A DNA stretch of 13,286 nucleotides from Flavobacterium psychrophilum. GTDB lineage: Bacteria; Bacteroidota; Bacteroidia; Flavobacteriales; Flavobacteriaceae. Position numbers and translations under genes: made by a program. Of the stretch, positions 6,475 to 13,286 are shown in pieces. Each line of letters begins with the position of its first letter. The stretch's first letter is position 1. Under the pieces are notes generated by a model. That model was given only the letters and a program-made list of their open reading frames with translations, was not told where the DNA came from and ran no database searches. The DNA lies in contig CAMDSN010000020.1 of the NCBI GenBank assembly GCA_945907225.1, positions 1 through 13,286 on the forward strand, read 5' to 3'.

Positions 6475-7199
6475 TAGTCGAAGAAGTTTATATCATTTTC
6501 GAAAGCGGTTCCAATTACCACAATATCTGCACCAGCACTAAAGACATCGTCGATTTGTTTTTTTGAACGTATGCCACCACCAATTATTAGTGGAATTGAA
6601 ATCCTATTGGACACCTTACGAATTATTTCTAATGGGATGGCGTTTTTGGCACCACTTCCGGCTTCTAAATAAATTAATTTATTGCCAATCATTTCACCTG
6701 CTTTTGCTGTTTGAGCAATGTAATCGGGTTTATCTATCGATAGTGGTTTTGTTTTACTAATTAGGGCTACAGAAGTTTCGTTCCCACTTTCAATTAAAAT
6801 ATAGCCCGTTGAAATAATCTCCAAACTTGTTTTTTCAAGATACGGGACGGCTTCTACCTGGAAATTAATTAAATAATCGGGGTTTCTGCCCGAAAGTAAT
6901 TGAAGGAATAAGATACCTTCGGCTTCATTAGAGATCTGATTTAAATTTCCTGGGAATAAAATAATTGGAATCAAACGATCGCTTGATCGAATAATTTCAT
7001 GTATTTTATGAATTATTTTATCTAAACCGTTACCTTCATAAGTACTGCCACCAATAAAAATATGAGTTGCAGGTGATGAAATAATTTTAAAAATTAAAGA
7101 ATCCATCGAATGTAATTCTAATTTTTCAGGGTCAAGAAGAATTGCAATTCTTTTTTGGCTGATTGCTTTAGACTGAACTAAGTCTGTGTAAATATTCAT
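6474..7199 (-). CDS. Geranylgeranylglyceryl/heptaprenylglyceryl phosphate synthase (GGGPS/PcrB family)
   Basis: The enzyme couples a polyprenyl diphosphate to sn-glycerol-1-phosphate, forming an ether-lipid precursor best known from archaea. The 241-residue TIM-barrel protein shows LLDPEK (21-26), IGGSTYEG (49-56), ILFPGN (80-85), SGRNPDYLI (103-111), IYLEAGSGA (176-184), IGGGIRS (206-212) and VVIGTAFEN (227-235), the phosphate- and substrate-binding loops of the family. Length and the GRNP segment fit the group that includes flavobacterial enzymes rather than the shorter Bacillus PcrB. Chain length of the prenyl donor cannot be read from sequence. It lies 49 nt after the phosphopantetheinyl transferase gene and abuts the PnuC-type gene. 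The lipid's role in flavobacteria is unclear. Confidence 0.93.
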   Translation of the reverse strand: MNIYTDLVQSKAISQKRIAILLDPEKLELHSMDSLIFKIISSPATHIFIGGSTYEGNGLDKIIHKIHEIIRSSDRLIPIILFPGNLNQISNEAEGILFLQLLSGRNPDYLINFQVEAVPYLEKTSLEIISTGYILIESGNETSVALISKTKPLSIDKPDYIAQTAKAGEMIGNKLIYLEAGSGAKNAIPLEIIRKVSNRISIPLIIGGGIRSKKQIDDVFSAGADIVVIGTAFENDINFFD

Positions 7200-7248
7200 T
7201 TATAGTATTTCATTTTAAATCTTCAAACGATTGAATATAGTTTCGAAA

Positions 7249-7887
7249 TTAGCTATTCTTTTTTTTCTCAAAAGCACAAACAAAATAGTAATTTTCAATG
7301 GCTTCGAAAATGATGTCAAAATGCGCTACTTCATTTTCTGTTTGCAATTCAACTGAACATTTTTTGTCAGAAAGATTAAAATTAGTCTCTTTAATATGTT
7401 CTTTAAAACTAATTCCGCTTTTATTTTTTAGCTTAAACACAGCTTCTTTTATTCCCCAAATTATAGTAGCTTTCTTAACTTTATCTTGATTAGAAAGATG
7501 AGACAACTGAGAAATATTCATATATCTTGGAGCAACAGTTAAGATCTTTTCTCTAAGAATTTCAACATCTACACCTATATTGGAATCACTAAGAGCAATT
7601 AATGCAAAATCGTGAGAATGGGAGATTGAAATGAAAACACCATCTTTTAAAAAGGGTTTCCCAAATTCATCATAATACAAATCAGCATCCGTATATCCAA
7701 TTTCCATCAAAAGTTTTCTTATGCTCATAAAGCCTTTGCGATGCCTTTCTGATTTCATTGAAATTAATCTTTCAATTGAGTGTTCATTCAGGACAATATC
7801 TCTTTTAAGATCTTCACTTGATTCGGTAATTTTCCATATATATAAATTTATGTTAACTTGGACCGTTATGGATTTTAAAAAGGGCAT
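7249..7887 (-). CDS. 4'-phosphopantetheinyl transferase superfamily protein (Sfp type)
   Basis: This enzyme moves the phosphopantetheine arm of coenzyme A onto a conserved serine of acyl or peptidyl carrier proteins, turning them into active holo forms. The 212 residues hold the family motifs in order: FISISHSHD (85-93), GVDVE (105-109, D107 and E109 being Mg2+ ligands) and WGIKEAVFK (144-152, with E148). The Sfp-like length, about twice that of AcpS, suggests a broad substrate range such as primary or secondary-metabolite carrier proteins. No carrier protein or synthase gene is nearby in this window. It appears to lead the five-gene minus-strand run; I find only a poor -7-like match upstream, so the promoter is not called. 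Other in-frame starts near the N-terminus are possible. Confidence 0.93.
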   Translation of the reverse strand: MPFLKSITVQVNINLYIWKITESSEDLKRDIVLNEHSIERLISMKSERHRKGFMSIRKLLMEIGYTDADLYYDEFGKPFLKDGVFISISHSHDFALIALSDSNIGVDVEILREKILTVAPRYMNISQLSHLSNQDKVKKATIIWGIKEAVFKLKNKSGISFKEHIKETNFNLSDKKCSVELQTENEVAHFDIIFEAIENYYFVCAFEKKKNS

Positions 7888-7983
7888 AAAAATAAAAATT
7901 TATATAATTGGATTTCAGAAAATTAAGGGCATAAACAAAATATAAAAAAACAAAAAACACTTTTTTAATAGTATGCAATTATG

Positions 7984-7991
7984 TAAATTTG
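7984..7991 (+). promoter_or_regulatory. Predicted ahcY promoter, -7 element
   Basis: TAAATTTG followed by C fits the Bacteroidetes -7 element, 33 nt before the ahcY start. A T-run at 7961-7966 lies near the -33 position but without a clean TTG. The leader would be about 25-30 nt, too short for an S-adenosylhomocysteine riboswitch. Confidence 0.55.
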
Positions 7992-8024
7992 CACCAAAAT
8001 TTAAAAAACAAATATACATAATAG

Positions 8025-9341
8025 ATGAGTACACAAACATTACCGTATGTAGCTTTTAAAGTGAAAGATATTTCACTTGCAGCTTGGGGTAGAAAAGAAA
8101 TTGAATTGGCCGAAGCAGAAATGCCAGGGTTAATGGCCCTTAGAGCTGAATACAAAAACGAACAACCTCTAAAAGGAGCGCGTGTTGCAGGATGCCTTCA
8201 CATGACAATACAAACAGCTGTTTTAATTGAAACTTTAATTGCTCTTGGCGCAGAAGTTACATGGTCTTCATGTAATATTTTTTCAACTCAAGATCAAGCT
8301 GCAGCAGCTATAGCTGCTGCAGGTATTCAAGTATATGCATGGAAAGGCTTAGATGAAGAATCATTTGACTGGTGTATTGAACAAACATTATTTTTTGGGG
8401 AAGATAGAAAACCGTTAAATATGATTCTCGATGACGGAGGTGATTTAACCAATATGGTGATTGACCGTTATCCGGAATTAGTTGCTGGAATTAAAGGATT
8501 ATCAGAAGAGACTACGACTGGCGTTCATAGATTATATGAAAGAGTAAAAGCTGGAACGCTTCCTATGCCTGCCATAAATGTGAATGACTCGGTTACAAAA
8601 TCTAAATTTGACAACAAATACGGCTGTAAAGAATCGGCTGTTGATGCCGTTCGAAGAGCTACTGATATTATGTTAGCTGGAAAAAGAGTTGTGGTATGTG
8701 GATATGGTGATGTTGGTAAAGGTACGGCAGCTTCTTTTCGTGGCGCAGGATCAATTGTGACCGTTACAGAAATTGACCCGATTTGTGCTTTGCAAGCTGC
8801 GATGGATGGCTTTGAAGTGAAGAAATTGAATACTGTAATTGAAAACTCTGATATAATTATTACCACGACTGGAAATAAGGATATTGTTTTAGGTTCTCAT
8901 TTTGAAAAAATGAAAGACAAAACTATTGTTTGTAATATTGGACACTTTGATAATGAAATTGATATGGCATGGCTAAACCAAAACCATGGCAGTTCAAAAG
9001 TTGAAATTAAACCTCAAGTTGACAAATACACAATTAAAGGAAAAGATGTTATATTATTGGCTGAAGGGAGATTGGTAAATCTTGGTTGTGCTACTGGCCA
9101 CCCAAGTTTTGTAATGAGTAATTCATTTACAAACCAAACTTTGGCTCAGATTGAATTGTGGAAAAATAGCGCTGCATACAATAATGATGTTTATATGTTG
9201 CCAAAATATTTAGATGAAAAAGTAGCTATGTTGCACCTTGCTAAATTAGGAGTTGAATTGGAAACCTTGCGTCAAGATCAAGCAGAATACATTGGTGTTG
9301 AAGTTCAAGGGCCTTTCAAACCTGAGTATTATAGATACTAA
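8025..9341 (+). CDS. ahcY: Adenosylhomocysteinase (S-adenosyl-L-homocysteine hydrolase)
   Basis: AhcY reversibly splits S-adenosylhomocysteine into adenosine and homocysteine using bound NAD+, removing the inhibitor of methyltransferases and feeding the methionine cycle. The 438-residue length is normal. Features are [15 protein letters not shown] (57-71), [10 protein letters not shown] (134-143), the NAD-binding loop CGYGDVGKG (225-233) following [32 protein letters not shown], and the C-terminal KPEYYRY, where the conserved Lys and Tyr close the cofactor site. It is a monocistronic unit with its own -7 element and a strong terminator at 9378-9414. The divergent PPTase gene starts 137 nt upstream. 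Confidence 0.98.
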   Translation: MSTQTLPYVAFKVKDISLAAWGRKEIELAEAEMPGLMALRAEYKNEQPLKGARVAGCLHMTIQTAVLIETLIALGAEVTWSSCNIFSTQDQAAAAIAAAGIQVYAWKGLDEESFDWCIEQTLFFGEDRKPLNMILDDGGDLTNMVIDRYPELVAGIKGLSEETTTGVHRLYERVKAGTLPMPAINVNDSVTKSKFDNKYGCKESAVDAVRRATDIMLAGKRVVVCGYGDVGKGTAASFRGAGSIVTVTEIDPICALQAAMDGFEVKKLNTVIENSDIIITTTGNKDIVLGSHFEKMKDKTIVCNIGHFDNEIDMAWLNQNHGSSKVEIKPQVDKYTIKGKDVILLAEGRLVNLGCATGHPSFVMSNSFTNQTLAQIELWKNSAAYNNDVYMLPKYLDEKVAMLHLAKLGVELETLRQDQAEYIGVEVQGPFKPEYYRY

Positions 9342-9377
9342 TTGTTATTCCAGCGAAGTTGGAAATTTCATTCTTCT

Positions 9378-9414
9378 AAAAAACCCTTACATATAAAATA
9401 TGTAAGGGTTTTTT
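9378..9414 (+). terminator. Strong bidirectional terminator after ahcY
   Basis: Arms at 9378-9394 and 9398-9414 form a 17-bp perfect stem (aaaaaacccttacatat and its complement) with a 3-nt loop. It ends in six T on the plus strand and, because of the A run at the start, in six U on the minus strand too. It lies 36 nt after the ahcY stop. Confidence 0.93.
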
Positions 9415-9455
9415 CTTGGGCATTCTGCTGTTCAAAACAAGACTATCTTTAATGA

Positions 9456-9484
9456 AAAAACCCGATTCTTTGAATCGGGTTTTT
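9456..9484 (-). terminator. Strong bidirectional terminator after rplU-rpmA
   Basis: Arms at 9456-9468 and 9472-9484 pair perfectly over 13 bp (core cccgattc/gaatcggg, loop ttt) with A and T tracts on the outer sides. On the minus strand it follows the rpmA stop by about 23 nt and ends in a six-U run. Together with the ahcY terminator it separates the convergent units. Confidence 0.93.
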
Positions 9485-9507
9485 AATATTGTAAAGGAAT
9501 TGAATCC

Positions 9508-9768
9508 TTATGCTTCAAACGGAAGTATAGATACAAATGATTTGTTATCACTTTTTTTCTGAAACTTCACCAATCCATCAACTTTTGCATGTAAAGTATG
9601 ATCTTTACCCATGTAAACGTTTTCCCCTGGATTGTGTTTTGAACCTCTTTGTCTAACAATGATGTTTCCAGCAATCGCTGCTTGTCCACCATAAATTTTA
9701 ACGCCTAAACGTTTTGATTCTGATTCTCTACCATTCTTAGAACTACCAACACCTTTTTTGTGAGCCAT
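9508..9768 (-). CDS. rpmA: 50S ribosomal protein L27
   Basis: L27 is a large-subunit protein whose N-terminal arm reaches the peptidyl transferase centre. The 86 residues begin [20 protein letters not shown], so the arm starts directly after Met-Ala and lacks the cleavable extension found in Firmicutes. [21 protein letters not shown] (22-42) and the HPGxxV-like stretch [16 protein letters not shown] (44-59) are typical. It follows rplU by 20 nt in the same direction, the usual rplU-rpmA operon, and is followed by a strong terminator. Confidence 0.98.
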   Translation of the reverse strand: MAHKKGVGSSKNGRESESKRLGVKIYGGQAAIAGNIIVRQRGSKHNPGENVYMGKDHTLHAKVDGLVKFQKKSDNKSFVSILPFEA

Positions 9769-9788
9769 GACGTATGAGTTATATATTA

Positions 9789-10259
9789 TTATTCTTTACT
9801 ATCTACTTTTTTTGCTTTCGGAGCCGCCTTTTTTGGGGTTGCTTCCTCTGTTTTTGCTGCCTTAGGAGCTTTCGCTTTTTTCGGAGCTTCTAATTCTTCA
9901 GTTGCTACTTCCGCTTTTTCAACTTTGGCCGCAACTTTTTTACCGCTTGTAGCTGAAATTCCTTCAATAAGAATTTGAGTTAAGTACTGACGGTGTCCGT
10001 TTCTCTTTTTGTACCCTTTTCTTCTTTTCTTTTTGAAAACGATAACTTTATCACCTTTTAAATGTGATAATACTTTGGCTTCCACTGAAGCACCTTCTAT
10101 AGCTGGGGCGCCTAAAGTTATATTACCATTGTCATCTAACAAAAGAACTTTATCAAAAGAAACTTTTGACCCTTCTTCGTTAGATAAGCGGTGAACATAT
10201 ACCTTTAAGTCTTTGCTTACTTTAAATTGTTGCCCTGCTATCTCTACGATTGCATACAT
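9789..10259 (-). CDS. rplU: 50S ribosomal protein L21 with long Ala/Lys/Glu-rich tail
   Basis: L21 binds 23S rRNA in the large subunit. Residues 1 to about 106 are the conserved domain ([14 protein letters not shown] at the start; [20 protein letters not shown] at 72-91, the RNA-binding loop; then LTQILIEGI). Residues about 107-156 form a low-complexity tail of Ala, Lys, Glu and Pro, absent from the roughly 103-residue E. coli protein. The tail is probably disordered and positively charged; similar tails occur in Bacteroidetes L21 proteins. The gene heads the rplU-rpmA operon under a well-matched promoter at 10292-10321, with a leader of about 25 nt, leaving little room for structured autoregulation. 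Confidence 0.97.
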   Translation of the reverse strand: MYAIVEIAGQQFKVSKDLKVYVHRLSNEEGSKVSFDKVLLLDDNGNITLGAPAIEGASVEAKVLSHLKGDKVIVFKKKRRKGYKKRNGHRQYLTQILIEGISATSGKKVAAKVEKAEVATEELEAPKKAKAPKAAKTEEATPKKAAPKAKKVDSKE

Positions 10260-10291
10260 AAATTTACTATTTAGTTAATTTTTTAAGTCTG

Positions 10292-10321
10292 CAAATATAC
10301 AACTATTTTCTACACTAGCAA
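10292..10321 (-). promoter_or_regulatory. rplU-rpmA promoter, -33/-7 pair
   Basis: On the minus strand TTG (10321-10319) is separated by 19 nt from TATATTTG followed by C (10299-10291). This is the best match to the Bacteroidetes consensus in the window and fits the high expression expected of ribosomal protein genes. Confidence 0.75.
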
Positions 10322-10436
10322 CTCTGAGGTAAAAAAATAGTTTCATGGCACAATAGGATGTTTTTTACCCTTTGTAACTAAAATTACATTTAATTTATTT
10401 TTCAACTAAAGAATAAGGTAAATAAATAAAAAAAGA

Positions 10437-10444
10437 TACCTTTG
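10437..10444 (+). promoter_or_regulatory. Predicted promoter (-7 element) of the M16 peptidase pair
   Basis: TACCTTTG followed by C matches the Bacteroidetes -7 element, 60 nt before the first M16 gene. No clear -33 TTG is visible. The rest of the 245-bp divergent region (10260-10504) holds the rplU promoter and a weak AT-only inverted repeat. Confidence 0.55.
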
Positions 10445-10504
10445 CAAAACAAATTAATCAGTTAGTAAACTAACACAAAAATAAACTGAAAAATTATATT
10501 TTTT

Positions 10505-11857
10505 ATGAAAAAATCATTAATCGCTTTAAGTTCAATATTTATGCTTGGAGGAACAGCTCATGCCCAAAAGGTAGCTTTTGAGGAGTACGATTTGCCAAAT
10601 GGCCTTCATGTGATTTTACACAATGACGATTCTGCTCCAGTTGTAATTACGTCTGTTATGTATCATGTTGGTGCAAAAGATGAAAATCCGGAAAGAACTG
10701 GATTTGCCCACTTTTTTGAACATTTACTTTTTGAAGGAACTCAAAACATTAAACGGGGTGAATGGTTTAAAATTGTAACTTCAAATGGGGGAACAAACAA
10801 TGCTAACACTACCGAGGATAGAACCTATTATTTTGAAGTTTTCCCATCAAACAATGCAGAACTTGGACTTTGGATGGAGTCAGAAAGATTGATGCATCCT
10901 GTAATCAACCAAATTGGTGTTGACACTCAAAATGAAGTCGTTAAAGAAGAAAAAAGATTGCGAGTAGACAATCAACCCTATGGAAATTTGATTGCCGAAG
11001 TTAAAAAGAACATGTTTAAGGTACATCCATATCGCTGGGCAACCATTGGTTCAATGGAACACTTGGACGCAGCAACACTTCAAGAATTTCAAGATTTTAA
11101 TAAAAAATTCTATTCTCCAAACAATGCTGTTTTAGTTGTTGCAGGTCAAATTGACATTGCACAAACAAAAGCTTGGATTGAAAAATATTTTGGTCCAATT
11201 CCAAGAGGTGTAGAATTGAAAAAACAAACATTTGTAGAAGCTCCAATTACTGAAGCTTTAAAAGCTACCTATGAAGATCCTAATATCCAAAAACCGATGG
11301 TTGTTGCTTCTTATAGAATTCCATCTATGAAAACTAGGGATGCACGAATTATGGATATGATTTCAACTTATTTAAGCAATGGTAAAAGTTCGAAACTTTA
11401 CAAAAAAATTGTAGACGATAAAAAAATGGCCCTGCAAGTAGGCGCATTTAATTATGCTCAAGAAGATTATGGACAATACATTCTTTACGGAATGCCACAA
11501 GGAAATTTCACATCTAGTGATTTAATTAAAGAAATTGATGAAGAAATTGTGAAATTACAAACCGACTTGATATCTGAAAAAGACTTTCAAAAATTACAAA
11601 ATATTAATGAGAGCAACTATGTAGATAATAATGCAAGTATTGAAGGTGTGGCCGAAAATTTAGCAACCTACTATTTGCTATATGGAGATGTGAATTTAAT
11701 CAATACAGATATTGATATTTCGCGTTCCATCACGAGAGAAGAAATTAGAAGTATATCTAAGAAATATCTAAACCCAAATCAACGTTTGATTTTAGATTAT
11801 GTTCCAGCTAAGGACAAAGCTGATTCTAATGATACCGAACAAGCAAAGCAAAACTAA
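10505..11857 (+). CDS. Secreted M16 family zinc metallopeptidase, catalytic subunit
   Basis: This is a periplasmic zinc peptidase of the pitrilysin/processing-peptidase family (M16). The 450 residues start with a signal peptide (MKKSLIALSSIFMLGGTAHA, likely cleaved before Q21). The inverted zinc motif HFFEH is at residues 69-73 (H69, E72, H73), and the third ligand is E148 or E149 in NEVVKEEKR, about 75 residues on as expected. YHVGAKDENPERTGFAHFFE precedes it, and GGTNNANTTEDRTYYFE (95-111) follows as in the family. The second half lacks the R/Y pair normally needed for substrate binding: the matching place reads KLYKKIVDDKKMALQVGA. The downstream gene supplies it. The next gene starts 11 nt after this stop. 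Substrates are unknown. Confidence 0.95.
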   Translation: MKKSLIALSSIFMLGGTAHAQKVAFEEYDLPNGLHVILHNDDSAPVVITSVMYHVGAKDENPERTGFAHFFEHLLFEGTQNIKRGEWFKIVTSNGGTNNANTTEDRTYYFEVFPSNNAELGLWMESERLMHPVINQIGVDTQNEVVKEEKRLRVDNQPYGNLIAEVKKNMFKVHPYRWATIGSMEHLDAATLQEFQDFNKKFYSPNNAVLVVAGQIDIAQTKAWIEKYFGPIPRGVELKKQTFVEAPITEALKATYEDPNIQKPMVVASYRIPSMKTRDARIMDMISTYLSNGKSSKLYKKIVDDKKMALQVGAFNYAQEDYGQYILYGMPQGNFTSSDLIKEIDEEIVKLQTDLISEKDFQKLQNINESNYVDNNASIEGVAENLATYYLLYGDVNLINTDIDISRSITREEIRSISKKYLNPNQRLILDYVPAKDKADSNDTEQAKQN

Positions 11858-11868
11858 TAAAACACAAA

Positions 11869-13286
11869 ATGAAAAAATCAATAATAGTATTATCAAGCTT
11901 GGTTTTAACACTAATTATGCAAGCACAAGACAGAACCCAGCCAAAACCAGGCCCATCGCCAACAATTAATATTAAAAAACCTCAAACTTTTGCGTTATCA
12001 AATGGATTAAAAGTTTTAGTAGTTGAAAACCATAAACTTCCACGTGTATCTTTTAGTCTTTCAATTGACAACACTCCTTATGCTGAAGGAAATAAAAAAG
12101 GAGTTGAAAATTTAACAAGTAGCTTAATAGGAAATGGCTCAGCCAATATAGCAAAGGACCCCTTTAATGAAGAAATTGATTTTCTTGGTGCAAATATAAA
12201 TTTCTACTCTTCTGGAGCTTCTGGTAGTGGTTTATCAAAACACGCGAAAAGAATTTTAGAGTTAATGGCAGCAGGTGCTTTAACGCCAAACTTTACTCAA
12301 GACGAATTTGATAAAGAAAAAGAGAAACTTATTGAAGGCCTGAAAACACAAGAGAAAAGTGTTCCAGCTGTATCAAACAGAGTTCAAAGTGTATTGGCGT
12401 ATGGAAGAAATCATCCTTCAGGAGAATATCTATCAGAAGAGACTATAAATAATGTAACCCTAGATGATGTCAAAGCAAACTATGCAACCTATTTTGTTCC
12501 GGAACATGCCTACTTAGTAATTGTAGGTGATGTGAAAACGAAAGAAGTGAAAAAAATGGTTGAAAAACTATTTGGGTCGTGGGTGAAAGCATCCGCTCCT
12601 AGGCTTACTTATTCTGATCCGAAAAATGTTCAGTATACGCAAATTAATTTTGTTGACATGCCAAATGCGGTTCAGTCTGAAATCACAATACTAAACACGG
12701 TAAATCTTAAAATGACGGATGCTGACTTTTTCCCAGTAATTTTGGCAAATCAAGTGTATGGCGGTGATTTTAACAGCTACTTAAACATGAACTTGAGAGA
12801 AGCACACGGGTGGACATATGGAGCACGTTCAAGTATAGGTTTTGATAAAAATATGTACAGCACTTTTACCGCAAATACTCAAGTTAGAAATGCTGTAACC
12901 GATAGTGCAGTGGTAGAAGCATTAAAAGAATTAAAAAAAATTAGAACTGAAAAAGTATCAGATGAAGTACTAAATAATGTAAAAGCAGGTTATGTTGGGA
13001 AATTTGTAATGCAAGTTGAAAAACCAGGGACTATAGCTCGTTACGCATTAAACATAGAAACCGAAGGATTGCCAGTCGATTTTTATGAAAATTACATCAA
13101 AAATATAAATGCTGTAACTCCAGATGATGTAATGCGAGTAGCAAATAAATATTTTTTAGAAGACAACGCAAGAATTTTAGTGGTTGGAAAAGGCTCTGAA
13201 GTTATTTCTGGACTAGAGCGTTTAAAAATTCCCATGTTCTATTTTGACAAATTTGGAAATCCAGCCGAAAAACCAGTTATGAAAAA
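11869..13286 (+). CDS. M16 family partner subunit without zinc site, 3' end outside window
   Basis: The ATG at 11869 opens a frame that stays open to the window edge (472 complete codons). A signal peptide (MKKSIIVLSSLVLTLIMQA, cleavage before Q20 or nearby) precedes a M16-type fold: FALSNGLKVLVVENHKLPRV (41-60) matches the entry strand. Where HxxEH should be, the sequence reads KKGVENLTSSLIGNG (76-90), so no zinc can bind in the usual way. The second half carries the R/Y pair in NLREAHGWTYGARS (R310 and Y317). Together with the upstream zinc-containing gene this fits a heterodimer in which each subunit brings half of the active site, as established for some M16B pairs. The likely end lies shortly beyond the edge, or a C-terminal tail continues (the last residues read FGNPAEKPVMK). 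Confidence 0.95.
   Translation, partial: MKKSIIVLSSLVLTLIMQAQDRTQPKPGPSPTINIKKPQTFALSNGLKVLVVENHKLPRVSFSLSIDNTPYAEGNKKGVENLTSSLIGNGSANIAKDPFNEEIDFLGANINFYSSGASGSGLSKHAKRILELMAAGALTPNFTQDEFDKEKEKLIEGLKTQEKSVPAVSNRVQSVLAYGRNHPSGEYLSEETINNVTLDDVKANYATYFVPEHAYLVIVGDVKTKEVKKMVEKLFGSWVKASAPRLTYSDPKNVQYTQINFVDMPNAVQSEITILNTVNLKMTDADFFPVILANQVYGGDFNSYLNMNLREAHGWTYGARSSIGFDKNMYSTFTANTQVRNAVTDSAVVEALKELKKIRTEKVSDEVLNNVKAGYVGKFVMQVEKPGTIARYALNIETEGLPVDFYENYIKNINAVTPDDVMRVANKYFLEDNARILVVGKGSEVISGLERLKIPMFYFDKFGNPAEKPVMK

Noticed and set aside
7888..7980. Possible promoter for the PPTase gene (TATATTTTG on the minus strand)
   Set aside because: Spacing inside the element is one base too long for TAnnTTTG and no -33 partner is visible, so it is not called.
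7992..8024. S-adenosylhomocysteine riboswitch before ahcY
   Set aside because: The predicted leader is about 25-30 nt, with no conserved aptamer features.
8525..8866. Minus-strand reading frame inside ahcY
   Set aside because: It is antisense to a highly conserved gene, and its translation shows no recognisable domain.
10328..10369. Inverted repeat ggtaaaaaa/ttttttacc in the rplU-M16 intergenic region
   Set aside because: The 9-bp stem is nearly all A-T with a 24-nt loop and sits between divergent promoters, so it is probably chance in AT-rich DNA.

Overview
The window looks like chromosomal DNA of a flavobacterium (Bacteroidetes). The evidence is a strongly AT-rich composition, weak ribosome binding sites, repeated TAnnTTTG-type -7 promoter elements, a TPP-riboswitch-controlled TonB-dependent receptor, a bacterial group of geranylgeranylglyceryl phosphate synthase, an L21 protein with a long Ala/Lys/Glu tail, and a DUF4301 gene. 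I see no insertion sequence, prophage, CRISPR array, tRNA or rRNA. Gene order and composition look like ordinary core genome.

Layout. Positions 1-854 (minus) hold greA followed after 1 nt by a HIT-family gene cut by the left edge. The greA leader starts with a terminator-like hairpin placed directly after a good -7 element. A small plus-strand gene (1015-1434) encodes a probable lipoprotein that resembles a Rieske domain but lacks its histidine ligands. It converges on the TonB-dependent receptor gene (1431-3623, minus), and the two stop codons overlap inside a palindrome. The receptor is preceded by a clear TPP riboswitch (3721-3841) and its own promoter, so it is most likely a thiamine or thiamine-precursor importer.

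Further along the minus strand is a tightly packed gene run, read from 7887 down to 3901: phosphopantetheinyl transferase, GGGP synthase, PnuC/PnuT-type transporter, DUF4301 protein and ArfB. Several of these overlap (TAATG junction, 34-nt overlap, 11-nt overlap), which suggests one transcript with translational coupling. Divergent from it, ahcY (8025-9341, plus) ends at a strong terminator. A second terminator serves the opposing rplU-rpmA pair (10259-9508, minus). Both are bidirectional.

The right end (10505-13286, plus) carries two adjacent secreted M16 metallopeptidase-like genes. The first has the HxxEH zinc site and lacks the R/Y pair; the second lacks the zinc site and has the R/Y pair. 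They probably form a heterodimeric periplasmic peptidase. The second gene runs off the window.

The main points for a second look are the TPP leader with two competing alternative pairings and a tandem-hairpin P3 insert, the greA leader hairpin (a possible parallel to the E. coli GraL leader), the cluster-less Rieske-like lipoprotein, the nucleotidyltransferase-like motifs in DUF4301, and the ambiguous substrate of the PnuC-type transporter.
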